Assembly: GCA_963682055.1 (NCBI GenBank)
Contig: OY821744.1
Coordinates: 25,024,967 to 25,088,966, forward strand
Source: Primula veris
Lineage: Eukaryota; Streptophyta; Magnoliopsida; Ericales; Primulaceae
Length of the DNA: 64,000 nt
Direction of reading: 5' to 3'
The notes below the pieces were generated by a model. The model searched no databases. It had not been told where the DNA came from and saw only the letters and a program-made list of their open reading frames with translations. Positions 10,513 through 22,849 of the stretch are shown piece by piece (within the stretch, counting starts at the first letter, position 1; every line of letters starts with the position of its first letter). A program made the position numbers and the translations under genes.

Positions 10513-10530
10513 TTTGTGTTGTCATTTCAG
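10513..10530 (+). promoter_or_regulatory. Possible 3' splice site directly before the Copia A gag start
   Basis: The sequence TTTTGTGTTGTCATTTCAG ends exactly at the ATG at 10531. A T-rich tract plus CAG is a good plant acceptor. The AT-rich leader upstream would be the intron, but I cannot choose a donor. Confidence 0.35.
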
Positions 10531-13500
10531 ATGACAAACACGTCGCCTATTGAGTTGCCTATCGGAAGTGAGCATGACCTAGTGGTTGGTGGAGATGTCC
10601 ATAACACTGGGGGCGATGCGATTGTGGGGGCTAACGCCGATGACGCAGTTGCAGCGGCTGAGCCCGCCGCGGCTGCGACCATGGCGGATGGTACGGCCAA
10701 AGCTGAGGCTGCGGCCGAAGCAGCGGCCACGGCCAAGGCCGCAGCTAAGGCTGCGGCAAAGGGCAAGGCACCGATGTATTCGGCTGTGCCTACTTTGCCG
10801 ACTTCTCATCTGGAGAAACCGGAAAAATTCAGGGGTGACAACTTCAAACGTTGGCAGCAAAAGATGCTGTTTTATCTCACCACTCTGAATTTGACCAGGT
10901 TTCTTAAGGAGACTGCTCCCGTCCTAAGCGAGGACGATCTGGACGAGCAGTCGTTCTCTGCGGTTGAGGCATGGAGACATGCTAACTACCTATGCAAGAA
11001 CAATATCCTGTGTGCTCTAGATGACACGCTGTTCAGTGTTTTCGAGCCCAAAGCTACTGCAAAGGAGCTGTGGGAGACTCTCGAAAATAAGTACAAGGTG
11101 AATAACGCTGGCACAAAGAGATTTGTTGTCAAGGACTTTCACGAGTACCGTATGACTGACAGCAGGGGTGTCATGGAGCAAGTTGAGGAGCTCCAACTCA
11201 TCTACCATCGCCTTGAGGCTGAGGGGCTAGTGATAAACGAGCCTTTCCAGGTGGCACTCATGATTGAAAAATTGCCACCATCTTGGAAAGACTTTCAAAA
11301 CTACCTTAAGCACAAGCGAAAGGAAATGAGGCTGGAGGGGCTCATTGAGAAGCTCAACATCGAGGTGAGCAACCGTCGCTCCGTTAGGAGAGTCGGTGGT
11401 GCTGTCATCCCGATGGCAAAGGCCAATGTGGTCAAAAGCTCCAACGTCAAACGGAAACGTTTTGACACCGGAGGCAGTGCTGTTGTTGCAAAGAAATTTG
11501 CGGGAACCTGTTTTGTGTGTAACAGGACCGGCCATTGTGCCGCGGACTGTTATGACAATAAAGGCACTGCTAAGCCTAAGCCCCCCCCTCCGAGGAACTT
11601 CAAAGGCAAGGGGAAGAGGAAAGCTCTAGCTCAGGCACATCTGGCCGAGGGAGAACGAGATGACGACCACTTTACTGCTGTGGTCTATGAGGTCAATCTC
11701 GTGGGGAGCAACCCCAAAGAGTGGTGGCTGGATACTGGCGCCACAAGCCACATCTGCTCAACAAGTTGGATGTTTAAGACCTACGAAGCGGTAGAGAGAG
11801 AAAGCTGCTTCATGGGAAATTCTGCTACTTCCAAGGTGGAAGGAAAAGGAATGGTCGTGATGAAGATGACATCGGGAAAAGAGTTGAGGTTGACAAATGT
11901 GCTCCATGTTCCGGATATCCGCAAGAATCTGGTATCTGGTTCGGTGATGGTGAAGAACGGGTTCAAGCTAGTTTTAGAATCCGATAAAATTGTAATCACC
12001 AAAAATGGTGTCTATGTAGGCCGTGGCTATATGACCAATGGCATGTTTAAGTTGAACGTAGGGACACCTGCTCCCAATAAAGGTGCTAAAGCTGAGGCTA
12101 GCACAAGTACTGTAATGACTGTTGCCCAAGAGGCCAATAAAAATTCTGAGTTTAATTATTTATTTGAGTCATTTCATTTGTGGCATGGTAGATTAGGTCA
12201 CGTGAATTATAATTCTTTAAAGAAATTAATTTCACTAAAACTAATATCAAATTTCGTTTTTGATAAGCAACACAAATGTGAGATTTGTGTAGAAGAAAAA
12301 TTAACGAAATCATCGTTTCAACATGTTGAACGAGAAAGTGAACCTCTCGGTCTAATACACACGGATGTATGCGACTTAAAGTTTATACAAACGCGAGGAG
12401 GGAAAAAGTACTTTATCACCTTTATAGATGATTGTACTAGATACTGCTACGTTTACTTAATGAGAAGTAAAGACGAAGCAGTAGAGAAATTCGCTCTATA
12501 TAAGACCGAAGTGGAAAATCAACTCAATAGGAAGATTAAAACATTGAGAAGTGATAGAGGCGGTGAATATGAATCACCGTTTGAACAGATATGCGCTGAA
12601 AGCGGCATTATACATCAAACCACAGCCCCATACACTCCCGAGCAAAATGGGGTTGCTGAGCGTAAAAATAGAACGCTAAAGGAAATGATGAATGCTATGC
12701 TAATCAGTTCTGGGTTATCCCAGAACATGTGGGGGGAAGCGATACTTTCCGCTAACTATGTTTTAAACAAGTTACCACATAAGAAGCGAGAAAAGACCCC
12801 ATATGAATTATGGAAAGGTCATCAACCCAGTTATAAGAACCTGCGGGTTTGGGGTTGCCTCGCAAAGGTCCTAGTTCCCACTCCTAAGAGGATGAGAATT
12901 GGTCCTAAGACGGTGGACTGTGTGTTCATCGGATATGCACAGAATAGTAGTGCATATCGGTTTCTCGTGCACAAGTCGGACAATCCCGATGTGCACGTAG
13001 ATACGTATATGGAAAGCCGAGAGGCCTCTTTCTTTGAAGATATCTTTCCCCGGAAATTACCTACATCTGTACCAACTGAAGAGTTGAACAGTGAAGGAAA
13101 TGTGGGGGCAAGTGAACCGACAGAGGAAGAGGAAGAGGAAGAGGAAGAGCCCCGGCACAGCAAAAGGGCAAGGAAGGAAACTTCCTTTGGACCTGATTTC
13201 CTAACCTTCATGGTTGAAGGCGAACCGGCGACATATAAACAAGCTATGTCAACACCGGATTCCCAATATTGGGAAGAAGCTATTCAAAATGAAATTGAAT
13301 CAATCATGCAAAACCACACTTGGGAACTAGTGGATCTTCCGAAAGGATGCAAGCCCCTAGGTCACAAGTGGATCTTCAAGAGGAAGTTAAAGGTTGACGG
13401 CACGATTGAGAAATACAAGGCGAGACTTGTAGTAAAAGGCTTCAGGCAAACGGAAGGTGTCGATTATTTTGACACATATGCCCCTGTCTCCAGGAAAACG

Positions 13501-14775
13501 TCTATCCGAATCGTCATTGCTCTCGCAGCTTTGTTTGATATGGAAATACATCAAATGGATGTAAAGACGGCGTTTCTAAATGGAGAACTGGAAGAAGAGA
13601 TTTACATGGAACAACCGGAAGGGTTTGTAGTTCCTGGTAAAGAGCACCAAGTGTGCAAACTTGTAAAGTCTCTATATGGACTCAAACAAGCGCCAAAGCA
13701 ATGGCACGAGAAGTTTGATAGAATTATGCTATCAAACGGTTTTCACATTAATGAGTGTGATAAATGTGTCTACTCTAAAGGAAGTGGAAGAGACTGTGTT
13801 GTAGTCTGTCTCTATGTGGATGACATGATCATAATTGGGAGTAATGATAGAATCAGCTCCACAAAGAAAATGTTATCACAACACTTCGATATGAAGGACC
13901 TGGGTATAGCTGATGTAATACTTGGTATGAAGATTACCAAAACATCAGAAGGGTATGCCTTGTCCCAAGGTCACTATGTTAAACAAGTTTTAGACAAGTT
14001 TGACAAGGACAGTAAAGCTATGTCAAGAACCCCAATTGAGTTCAACTGTAACCTGAAAAAGAATTTCGGTAAAAGTGTGAATCAATTGGAGTTCTCTCGA
14101 GTCATAGGCAGTCTCATGTATATAATGAATTGCACTAGACCAGACATAGCAAACTCAGTGAGTAGACTGAGCAGGTACACCAGTAATCCAAATGAGGAAC
14201 ACTGGAAGGCCATAATGAAACTTCTCAGGTATATGAGGTTTTCAGCCGATTACGGGCTGCACTATACCAGATATCCAGCGGTACTGGAAGGGTATTCAGA
14301 TGCCAACTGGATATCAGACTCCAATAGCACAAGATCCACGAGTGGATATGTGTTTATAATGGGAGGAGATGTTGTGTCTTGGAGATCCTCCAAACAGACA
14401 TGTATTGCAAGGTCAACTATGGAATCAGAATTCATAGCGTTGGACTTAGCAACCGAAGAGGCAGACTGGCTGAGAAGTCTATTGGAAGGAATTCCAATGT
14501 GGCCGAAACCTGTTCCCGCAATAAGCGTGCATTGTGATAGTCAATCAGCTATTGCGCGGGCTCAGGATCATATGTATAATGGAAAGTCTCGACATATACG
14601 TCGGAGACATAAATCCGTAAGGGAATTGTTATCCAATGGTGTGGTATCCTTAGATTTTGTAAGATCAAAGGAAAACATAGCGGATCCATTAACTAAAGGC
14701 TTGACTCAAGTGGGAGTCGAGACGTCATCGAACGGAATGGGATTAAAGCCCATTAAATTGGTGGCCCCCCCATAG
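10531..14775 (+). CDS. gag-pol: Copia A gag-pol polyprotein, intact
   Basis: One frame of 1414 residues encodes everything needed for retrotransposition. In order: an unusual alanine-rich N-terminus (about residues 30-90), the gag domain, a CCHC knuckle at 327-340 ([14 protein letters not shown]), protease with Asp401 in [10 protein letters not shown], the pre-integrase zinc region with WHGRLGH at 551, integrase with catalytic Asp612, Asp675 and Glu710, a glutamate run in the linker, reverse transcriptase with YVDD at 1095-1098, and RNase H to the end. No stop or frameshift is present. I chose the ATG at 10531 over the in-frame one at 10492 because it follows a CAG acceptor-like site and begins the hydrophilic gag. 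It is probably the only coding-competent element here. Confidence 0.95.
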   Translation: MTNTSPIELPIGSEHDLVVGGDVHNTGGDAIVGANADDAVAAAEPAAAATMADGTAKAEAAAEAAATAKAAAKAAAKGKAPMYSAVPTLPTSHLEKPEKFRGDNFKRWQQKMLFYLTTLNLTRFLKETAPVLSEDDLDEQSFSAVEAWRHANYLCKNNILCALDDTLFSVFEPKATAKELWETLENKYKVNNAGTKRFVVKDFHEYRMTDSRGVMEQVEELQLIYHRLEAEGLVINEPFQVALMIEKLPPSWKDFQNYLKHKRKEMRLEGLIEKLNIEVSNRRSVRRVGGAVIPMAKANVVKSSNVKRKRFDTGGSAVVAKKFAGTCFVCNRTGHCAADCYDNKGTAKPKPPPPRNFKGKGKRKALAQAHLAEGERDDDHFTAVVYEVNLVGSNPKEWWLDTGATSHICSTSWMFKTYEAVERESCFMGNSATSKVEGKGMVVMKMTSGKELRLTNVLHVPDIRKNLVSGSVMVKNGFKLVLESDKIVITKNGVYVGRGYMTNGMFKLNVGTPAPNKGAKAEASTSTVMTVAQEANKNSEFNYLFESFHLWHGRLGHVNYNSLKKLISLKLISNFVFDKQHKCEICVEEKLTKSSFQHVERESEPLGLIHTDVCDLKFIQTRGGKKYFITFIDDCTRYCYVYLMRSKDEAVEKFALYKTEVENQLNRKIKTLRSDRGGEYESPFEQICAESGIIHQTTAPYTPEQNGVAERKNRTLKEMMNAMLISSGLSQNMWGEAILSANYVLNKLPHKKREKTPYELWKGHQPSYKNLRVWGCLAKVLVPTPKRMRIGPKTVDCVFIGYAQNSSAYRFLVHKSDNPDVHVDTYMESREASFFEDIFPRKLPTSVPTEELNSEGNVGASEPTEEEEEEEEEPRHSKRARKETSFGPDFLTFMVEGEPATYKQAMSTPDSQYWEEAIQNEIESIMQNHTWELVDLPKGCKPLGHKWIFKRKLKVDGTIEKYKARLVVKGFRQTEGVDYFDTYAPVSRKTSIRIVIALAALFDMEIHQMDVKTAFLNGELEEEIYMEQPEGFVVPGKEHQVCKLVKSLYGLKQAPKQWHEKFDRIMLSNGFHINECDKCVYSKGSGRDCVVVCLYVDDMIIIGSNDRISSTKKMLSQHFDMKDLGIADVILGMKITKTSEGYALSQGHYVKQVLDKFDKDSKAMSRTPIEFNCNLKKNFGKSVNQLEFSRVIGSLMYIMNCTRPDIANSVSRLSRYTSNPNEEHWKAIMKLLRYMRFSADYGLHYTRYPAVLEGYSDANWISDSNSTRSTSGYVFIMGGDVVSWRSSKQTCIARSTMESEFIALDLATEEADWLRSLLEGIPMWPKPVPAISVHCDSQSAIARAQDHMYNGKSRHIRRRHKSVRELLSNGVVSLDFVRSKENIADPLTKGLTQVGVETSSNGMGLKPIKLVAPP

Positions 14776-15332
14776 GCAACCCAACCTAAACGGAATCTTT
14801 CCTGATAGGTTCAAAGGGAAACTGAACTGTGGGGGCAACCGAACAAATCACTCAGGAACCTGGAGTTCCCAGCCCATCTCCGCGATGACAGAGTGATAGA
14901 CCTGTACCATTGTAAGGATGAGCTTGAGGCTCTTAATGATCCAAGTAACTCGACGGTCGAGTAAAGTGAGTCAGGACACTTTCGACTTGGAACACCTATA
15001 ACTAGTGTGTAAGGCCGGTACCATGTGATGAGCTTGGGCTAATTCACTAGAGCACTGAGTTGAAGTTGCCAAGGCAGTCCAGGCCAAATATGGACAACAA
15101 CTAAAGGGCCTAGTACGTGGGTAGAGAGGGCACTGTGCGGGTGCCATTCTGGGATACACAAAGCTTGATGGTTCAAAGCTTTACAGCTACCTAATAGCAG
15201 TATTCTGGGTGGTACTCCGCTACGGCAGGTTCAAGGCGCGCGCTACCTGACCTTAGGCAGTGAACTTTTGCGGTTCTCTTGATTTGCATTTAGGACATGG
15301 GCTTTCGAGCCAATTGCATTCATGTGGGGGAT
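14776..15332 (+). other. 3' non-coding region and polypurine tract of Copia A
   Basis: About 560 bp without coding signal separate the stop codon from the 3' LTR. The last bases, GTGGGGGA at 15324-15331, form the polypurine tract that would prime plus-strand DNA synthesis. Confidence 0.75.
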
Positions 15333-15739
15333 TGTTGGAAAAAAATAGGAAAACATGTAGTTTAAACATGTTTTTCCAAAGTGGTCAGGGACCAACTTTG
15401 AGTCAATTTTTAATGCGACTCCTCAGTTTTTCTGAGGCCATACTCTATGCGTTTGAGTAGCTCGTGCGACGAGCTTCACAACGGTATATCGCATGACCTA
15501 TTCGGAGGAATGATGTGAATGATAATTGGACTCGAATGTTGGTACTCGAAAGAGGGAAAAACCGAAATCTGGAAAGTGGAGTAGAGAGTGGGAATAAACC
15601 ATGAGGGTTATCCCACATTGGAAAAACAAGGTTGTTTTTTACTCTATATATACAAGTCCATCCCATGTAGTTGGTAAACTAATTAAGTCCGCATACCCAT
15701 GAGTGGGTTAGTGTGTACCACACACGCGCGCGCTCGCTC

Positions 15740-15880
15740 GGGTCTCGGGACTCGGGACTCGGGCCTCGGGTCACGGGACGCGGGCCACGGGATGCGGGAT
15801 TTGGGATTTGGGATTTGGGATTTGGGATTTGGGATTTGGGGAATGTCTCGGGTCTTGGGTCTTGGGTCTTGGGTCTTGTA
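15740..15880 (+). repeat. GGG-every-7-bp array in the 3' LTR of Copia A
   Basis: This is the counterpart of 5402-5507 but longer. It has six GGGATTT units where the 5' LTR has two, extra GGGACTC and GGGCCAC units, and GGGTCTT where the other has GTGTCTT. It ends about 150 bp before the TATA box. The two LTRs were identical at insertion, so the array has changed since. Confidence 0.9.
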
Positions 15881-16030
15881 TTAAATCTGAAAAGGGACTT
15901 TTGCATATTTGCAAGAGCAGTCCCTAGAGTTTCAGAAGGTTTGAAACTCCAGCAGTAATTGAAGGTGGATTCTGGGGATGTAACTCCCAGAAGTAAATGA
16001 CCACATTTAATTCTGCGGTTTCAGAATCCT

Positions 16031-16037
16031 CTATAAA
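16031..16037 (+). promoter_or_regulatory. TATA box of Copia A 3' LTR
   Basis: CTATAAA in the same context as in the 5' LTR. Transcription from here would read out into the right end of the hAT element and the flanking DNA. Confidence 0.55.
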
Positions 16038-16851
16038 GAGGCAGCCATCCCCTCACATTCTAACACACATGAAATCAGTATCTTCTCTCTAACAATTCAA
16101 AGCTGCATATATTTTTTTATTCATAGCACTTAGAAACCAGAGAGAACCACCCACTAAAAGCTCGACTTAGACTCGTCGCCAGTTTCCGGCGAGTCTTCCG
16201 AGAGACGTTGTACCTTGGGATCGAAGCGCCAACGCAACCAGAAACCTTAAGGTGGTTGGGCGAATATCGGTTAAGGGTATACTGTTAACAGTAGCCTCGT
16301 CCGTTTAATTTTACATTCTGTCCGTTTTATTTTTTCGCATTTAAATTCAGTTTTTTACATTCTGTCCTTTCAATTCAGTATTTTAATTCAGTATTTAAAT
16401 ATTCTGTCCTTAGCTGTAGCTTTTATATTCTGTATTTACTTTTCTGTAATTAGTTTAAAGTACTGTTTCTATTCTGTAATTTCATTTATGTATTTTAATT
16501 CTGTAATTAGATTAGTTTATATTCAGTCCTGTAATTTAAATTCATAACAGAACAGTCCGGCTGTTAAGTCTATACTTTCCAGTCCGGCAGTTTTTTTTAA
16601 TTGCAAATCAGTACATCAGATTATTAATTAATAATAATCTGATTACGTTTGTTTCTATTTACAATTCAGTACCTACATGTTGTAATCAGTTTATTGTATT
16701 TCATTTGGAAATTAATAAAGATTACACTGGTTTTATTTAATTATTGTTTAGTCCTTTATTTATTATTAATTGTTATTTCGTACACGGAAACCAACACCGA
16801 ACACGAACGATTTCACGAACAGCTCATCTCATTTACAGCCCTACTCGTAGT

Positions 16852-18876
16852 TATTTAAATCCACCAGACATTTAATTAATTGAAGTGTCGCACCTTTTAT
16901 TCAAGCCAAGAGATGCGTTTGTTGTTGACATCCCATCGTCTCTTATATATATATGTTTGCAACGAGATTATTATTGACTTAACTATTTCCCGAAATAAGT
17001 TAATACTTAGAGAAATTCTGAAAATTTGCAGAATTGATATTTGCAGAATTCTTTATTTGTTGTGTCCTGAGAACGATTTGCAGAAACCCAATTGTAAACT
17101 CTTTCGAGTGGGGGAAAATATCGTTTTAAGGAAAACGATTGTATCATGCCTCAGAGTATTTCATTCTGTTTTTCCGTTCATTTACTTAGATTTTCTAACA
17201 TAATCAACACATACATTTTGGTATAACTCAACACATAGCATGAAAATTTTATATTCAGACCCCACACTCTCAATCCATTTTATTGTTGCACCCCAATTGT
17301 GAACCAACTCAAAAGGGAAAAATAAGGCATGGTTCACTACACGTCTACAATAGACAAAAACTTAAATAATGGACTTTAATGACATCAGATGATTAACTAG
17401 ATATATAATACAAGTCAAGACACCCGTTATGACCCTACTAAAAGTACTAGGGACATGGCCATCTTACATCCAAGCTTCTTACAATTCTTTTTGAGATAAA
17501 TTTAAAGAGCCTCGTATCCTTTTCTTACATCCAACCTTCCTCAAGAACATCATACGTACTCAGGGCTTGTTTGCCTGTTTTTTTTTTAATATTCAAATAA
17601 GCTGGATTTTGGCGGGTTTGAAAACAACTGGATCCCCTTCAATTTACAGTACTCTTCTGGTTATAACCTTGGTGATAATTTTAAGATCCAACCAAATGTT
17701 ATTCAATTTAGGGAGAACCGCTGATTGGTACATAAAAACATACTTAATCTTCAAAAGTCCGAATTATTAAATCTCTTTTAACATTTGATATATATGTAAT
17801 TTTAAAAAACTATAATACCCTTGTAATTCATTAAATAACATCTTACAATATAAAACAAAATATAACTTCTAATATCCTAAATTTACCATAAATCACTCCC
17901 TAATTAATAATAGCATCTTTACATCTTCAATCAAATCAACAAAGTACTTGACAATGTTTACAGATTACGAAATGTGACCAACTCTCTAGCATAAGAAAAT
18001 ATAGATAATTAAGGACGTCTTCGACCTAAAAATACTAGCACCTGGTGAAATGCTAAACCTGATGTATACTCTATCAAAAAAACCTGGAATTCTTGACAGA
18101 ATTCCTCCAACATCTATCGCATTTGAAAGGTGTTTATACTTGCATTACTTTTAAATTTGTAAAAAAAAATTATGAAGTTATGCTCATAGATTGGGTTATT
18201 CTCTTTTACTTTTTTTGGTGTCAAATCTCATTATTATTAACGGACGGAAATAGAGAGTTTAGTGCCCCTAGAACAGCCTCCAAGAGGCTAAGTAAAATAA
18301 AATAATATAAAGGCACAAAGGGCGTTCAGAAGCCTTATAACTGATAAACCTACCCTGCACATAGATTAAAATACACCAAGAGACGTAATACTGTAAACAA
18401 GCCGGAACTATCAAAAATAGCACCGAAATATTGTCAAGCATGCTAGTTGAAGAGGCATCGTGCAAACCAAAGGATGCATGAGTATGCCTAATAGTACTCC
18501 TTACAGACCAGCTCAATAAAGCTCCATCGGGGTGCCAACACATACTTAAACCCGATCTGAATAAACCAATCATGATGTAGGAACCCATTAAAAGCAACAA
18601 CTCAATACTCTAATAGTTCGAACTAACCAACCGATCAAGTAGGACAACCGATCATTATTCTCTTTTACTTAAACACGTGTATATCATAGAGATAGTTTCT
18701 GATTATCAATTAATATAAAAAACAAGACTAGTTTTCTGACTGAGGAGTACCAGATTCATGGGAATCGACGTACATATCATAGAGATAATTTCTTGAAAAT
18801 TAGTTTCTACATGCCACAAAGTGCAAAAAATTCAAATGTTGAGATCATATGTATTTTCAACTCGACCTAGTGCCTT
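16852..18876. other. AT-rich intergenic DNA, no gene seen
   Basis: Several open frames of 60-110 codons occur (for example 16880-17203 on the plus strand and 18268-18600 on the minus strand), but they show no similarity to known proteins, biased codon use or splice context. I treat them as chance. Confidence 0.55.
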
Positions 18877-19260
18877 TTAGGCTCTTTTTGTTTCGTAGTA
18901 AAATATTTACGGAGGAAAAATATTTTTCGGGTAAAGTTTTACGGTGCAAACTTTTGTTTGCATTTTATTTACGGGTGTTTGGTGCGTCAAATGTTTCCCA
19001 TGAGAATTCTATTGAAATTCATAAATCTATTAGTTATTTAAATTAGACAAATTCGATGCATAAATAAATAAACATTGTTCATACTTTAAACAAAATATTT
19101 TAAGATGAAAAACATCAAAAAATAACTAAAAGTCACAAAAAATAACTAAAAGTCACAAAAATTAGCTATAAGTCACAAAAATGAATAAGTTCATGAAAGT
19201 TTAAAAACATTAGTGATTAAAATCACAATTATTTTGACGGGAAAAAATCTATAAGTTGGT

Positions 19261-20192
19261 CTACTTTTCTGAAAGGAACTTCGTCAACCACTTTTTCTTT
19301 CCTGCATCTTTTTTTACGATAAATCCCATTGCCTCTATTTCATTTTTGTTGAGATAATCAAACACATCTTCCAAGTCCGACTCGTCAAACCCCTCCATCT
19401 TTGTCACTTCATTGTACAAAATTCTAGCATGCTCTTGATTAGTATTGGTTATCAATGCTGCAGCTACACTAGCAACGCTATCGGCTAGTTTATCCAATTT
19501 ATCTGTAACTTCTTCTCCAACTCTTTTTCGTTTTCCATGGGACCTTGGTTGAGATATTGGAATCTCTGGATTCTGTGAGAATACTTGAGTGCTTGTTATT
19601 TCTTCAACATCTAATTCATTATTACTTTCGATATTATTAATACCCTCATCTAGTGTGTTAAGTTCATCGGTATTTGACTTTACGAAACTTCCCATGGCTT
19701 GATCATCACCACAAATCAATGTAAACTCATCATACATTTCAATAGGGTTATTTAGATATGGAGAAGCCTTTGGATGAGCTTGAAATAACAGAAAAATTAT
19801 ATAAGAAAAAAGAAGACAAACTTGATTAAAATGATAAAAGTAAATATAACTTACTTCACAATATGTTTTCTGAACTTCGAGTGAGCATGTGAACATCTTT
19901 TGACTTTCAACCCACCCAAATCTGCTTCCGTTCATTTGAATTTTCCTTATTTCACCAAACTTCTTTTTGATTTTCTCATTCGGTTTTCAACATGATCAGA
20001 ATTACAACAAGTATTAAATTCCAATGAGATTGCTTTTGCAGCTTGAACGAATGAAGTTTTCTTGAAACTTTTATCTACTTTTCGTCCTGCTTTTACCTCA
20101 TCAACTAAAAAATTTATAAGCACTACTTCCATTGCATCAGTCCATTGAAATTGATGTTTGGGTTTAGTATCAACATCGTCTCGTGCAGCCAT
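19261..20192 (-). pseudogene. Harbinger Myb/SANT-like DNA-binding protein, frameshifted
   Basis: The first part (20192 to about 19975) encodes a Myb/SANT-like trihelix domain with its WTDAMEVVLINFL helix. The frame is then lost by what looks like a one-base deletion in a GAAAATCAAAA stretch near 19965-19978, and resumes in the frame opening at 19935 (FGWVESQKMF). An intron of about 75 bp (donor GTAAGT near 19854, acceptor in TTTCAAG) appears to separate the two halves; its exact edges do not keep frame. The C-terminal half has a basic KRKR segment and a helical tail. In active elements this protein works with the transposase to bind the ends and enter the nucleus. Confidence 0.8.
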
Positions 20193-20333
20193 CTAGGAAG
20201 AAAATTTAATACGATAAAGTAATGAAATAAAATATTAATTAAGCACAATATCATAAAAAAGGCACATTGTTTAACAATCAGAAACAAAAACATTCAAACT
20301 ACGAAAGCATAAAACTGAAGTAACACAAAAACA

Positions 20334-21641
20334 TCAATTGTTTCTATAGCTATTATACATAGTATTAGCAATTGAATCGCGTTTCTGCTTCCACTCATTG
20401 TTCTCGACTCTTATTTGTTGGTGTGATCTTCTACTTGGACTTGTTTCATTTTGTGGTTGGGCATGATTTTCTTGTGTCTGAGAAAAAAGATTATCGTTCG
20501 GATCAACACCCAATATATAGTTATGCAATATACAACAAGCTATGACCACTTCAACTTGAGTTTCATAAGACCAATGTGGTTCAGCGGTCAAAACACTAAA
20601 CCTTTTTTTCAAGACACCAAATGCTCTTTCTATCGTTGTTCTCAAAGATGAATGACGAAGATTGAATAATTCTTTAGCACTTTCTCGTTCATGATTACTG
20701 TATTATTTTAGATGATATTTTGTAGCACGGTATGGAGGAATGAATCCTTTGCGAATTCCATAGCCTCCATCAACTAAAAAATATTTTCCTGTATGCAAAC
20801 AAATTTTTTATCATGCTAAAGAAATTTATTAAGGTAAAAACATATGTATTTTAATTTTCTTAGTTTTTAATGATTTTTTTTTTACCTTTGGGAACTTTAG
20901 CCCATTTCTCCTCGTTAATGCATCTTCTAAGATAAGTGCATCATGTGCTGACCCTTCCCAACCAGCTAATACATAAGTAAATCTCAAATCGAAACTAACA
21001 ATAGGCATTAAATTTTGAGTAGGCTTATCTTTTCTACCATGAAAACGTCCTTGAAGCTCAAGTGGTACAGATGCATGGACGTGAGTACCATCAATTGCTC
21101 TAATACAATCCTAATAAACTCGATTAATTTAGAATTCATCCTATAATTTTATGTGGGATATAAATGTTATATTAGTCTGATTATGGATATTTACCTTGAA
21201 CCATGGCCAATATCTATGATTTTGCATGATTTCTGGCGGTGTTGTCGATGTTGGGCTCTTTATAAAATCATTTTGTAATTTTAAAATTGCTTTTAATACC
21301 TTATGAAAATACCTTGACACAATCTCGTTGGAACGAAAAAAACGACTGCCAATAATTCTATTTCGGATATTGTGACCCAAAAAATGAAGAAACATGGCAA
21401 GTTGTTGTTCAATTGAAACATGTAAACTAGAAGTTAAATACTTTTTATTTTTCAATATAGAACAAAGTTTCAAAAAAGGTTGTTTTGACATACGAAAATT
21501 GTGCAAGCATAGATCTTTACTATCAGTAATTAAAGTGTCAAAATATTTTTGTCTCTCTTCATCTCTATTAAGATAAGGCTCCCTAGGAATGTGACGCATA
21601 AATTGCATACTAGTCAAAACACCCGCATAAATGGACATCAA
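20334..21641 (-). pseudogene. Harbinger DDE transposase, broken
   Basis: Three exons fit. Exon 1, 21641-21195, is the N-terminal helix-turn-helix part. Exon 2, 21110-20886, holds the first Asp in AIDGTHV and the next acidic site around GWEGSAHDA. Exon 3, 20788-20334, holds VDGGYG and the conserved ERAFGVLKKRF. Introns 21111-21194 and 20789-20885 have GT-AG ends. A stop codon at 20703-20705 interrupts exon 3, and the exon 2-3 join is one base out of frame as I place it. The protein would cut and paste the element at TTA/TAA sites; as read it cannot be made whole. Confidence 0.85.
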
Positions 21642-22503
21642 CGTAGCTGTAAAAGCACTTTTTTTTTTCTCTTATCAATATATTTCCCTTTCATCTACAT
21701 CAAATAAATAAAGAAATACAAAAATTATAATCAACAAACAAAGATAATCAATTAAATATGATGCAATTTATAAACCAAAATAAGAACTCAATAGCTACAA
21801 ATATACAAGTTTTTGAGTTGTAGGTAACCAGGGCCATTTTGTTTTCAATTTTTAGATATAAACAATTTTAACATCATGGATTTTAACATCAATCACCGTC
21901 TATACATATAATATGGCAATTGCTATAAATATGAGTTATTCCCACAAACATCATGATATTAGTTCACTGTGGTAAAATTAAAGAAAAAACAGTAATATAG
22001 CCGTAAATGCATAAAATACTAGCTAATTTGTATAAAAAGGTTGTAAACATAAATCACCACCATAATAATCAATATTATCCAAGATAATAAGAAGCGAACA
22101 ATCAAACTCAAACCAACAATTGTTTGTTATGACTATAATGAAATAGTCGTTTACAGTATGTTCAATTCCAATAAAAAAAATCTAGTTAGATCTAAATTTT
22201 GATTTTATTAATATAAAAAGACAATAAAAAAATAATTACAGTTTAACAAAATAAGTTGGTTTGAGATACAAGAAAAAACCCTTTTGTAAGTTCAATTGCA
22301 TTATAATATATCTACATAGAAGTATTACAGAGATGAGAAAGATAAAATACATACCTTTGTTTTTATGCTGTTTTGATGAGGAGAAAGAATAATTTTTTTT
22401 TATTTTATATAGATAGTATAATAGGAGAAAGATTATACGTAGAGTATAGTATATATATATATATATGGGGAGGATATATGGACACCATAAAAAACATCCA
22501 AAT

Positions 22504-22740
22504 GGACACTTTTTCGTAAAAACGCTCCAAATCAATATTTGATTAATGCAAATCTCCACGGTTTCACGACGGGAACACAAATACGAGTCTTGTTTTTTTT
22601 TTTTTTCTGAGATATATAATGACATGTTTTGAATTTTTAAATTTTACCATAATTTCGAAAACATGTCATTTTACCATAATTTTTTTGGAGATTTGCATTA
22701 GCCAAATTTTGATTTGGAGCGTTTTTACGAAAAAGTGTCC
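22504..22740. mobile_element. Foldback MITE inside the Harbinger element
   Basis: The two ends are long inverted repeats of about 55 bp (22504-22558 and 22686-22740), beginning GGACACTTTTTCGTAAAAAC on each strand, with only a few mismatches. The interior is AT-rich. It sits between TA-rich tracts, so the target duplication cannot be read. Confidence 0.8.
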
Positions 22741-22742
22741 AA

Positions 22743-22743
<1 letters not shown>

Positions 22744-22800
<57 letters not shown>
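22744..22800. repeat. (TA)n microsatellite
   Basis: About 57 bp of uninterrupted TA dinucleotides directly beside the foldback MITE. Confidence 0.95.
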
Positions 22801-22802
<2 letters not shown>

Positions 22803-22849
22803 GAATAGGATAGAAAAAATAGCGCGTAATTCTGTAAAATGTTTCCGCC

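Larger units (their letters stand above)
4995..16796 (+). mobile_element. Full-length Copia LTR retrotransposon (Copia A)
   Basis: The LTRs start TGTTGG and end CCAACA, and the 5-bp duplication CCGAA flanks the element at 4990-4994 and 16797-16801. Order: 5' LTR 4995-10180 (itself interrupted by another element), leader 10181-10530, one gag-pol frame 10531-14775, 3' non-coding region, purine tract, 3' LTR 15333-16796. Domain order protease-integrase-RT-RNase H makes it Copia. The gag and polyprotein do not match the SIRE-like or family C elements in this window, and I do not assign a lineage. The intact frame and similar LTRs suggest a fairly recent insertion. Confidence 0.95.
15333..16796 (+). 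repeat. 3' LTR of Copia A, uninterrupted
   Basis: A 1464-bp LTR, TGTTGG...CCAACA, with the empty site for the SIRE-like element at 16249-16256 and a TATA box CTATAAA at 16031-16037. Most differences from the 5' LTR by eye are single substitutions and changes in tandem-repeat number. Confidence 0.95.
4313..16843. mobile_element. Non-autonomous hAT-type element, split by Copia A
   Basis: The ends are a perfect 15-bp inverted repeat, TAGGGCTGTAAATGA at 4313-4327 and its complement at 16829-16843. The 8-bp duplication CTCGTAGT flanks it at 4305-4312 and 16844-16851. An 8-bp duplication plus a terminus of the YARNG form is the hallmark of hAT transposons. The element proper is 4313-4994 plus 16802-16843, about 724 bp, with dense GTTC/GAAC subterminal motifs and no transposase. 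Copia A interrupts it close to its right end. Confidence 0.85.

Noticed and set aside
10586..10888. Arginine-rich frame within Copia A gag
   Set aside because: It is the shifted reading of the alanine-rich gag N-terminus; only the long gag-pol frame has domain content.
15800..15842. Telomere-like repeat
   Set aside because: The unit is GGGATTT, not the plant telomere unit GGGTTTA, and it is part of a heptad series in the LTR that varies unit by unit.
16880..17203. 107-residue open frame
   Set aside because: No similarity to any family I know, composition expected of AT-rich DNA, and no promoter or splice context.
22619..22813. Small protein ending in Ile/Tyr repeats
   Set aside because: The end is the TA microsatellite and the start is the foldback MITE arm.
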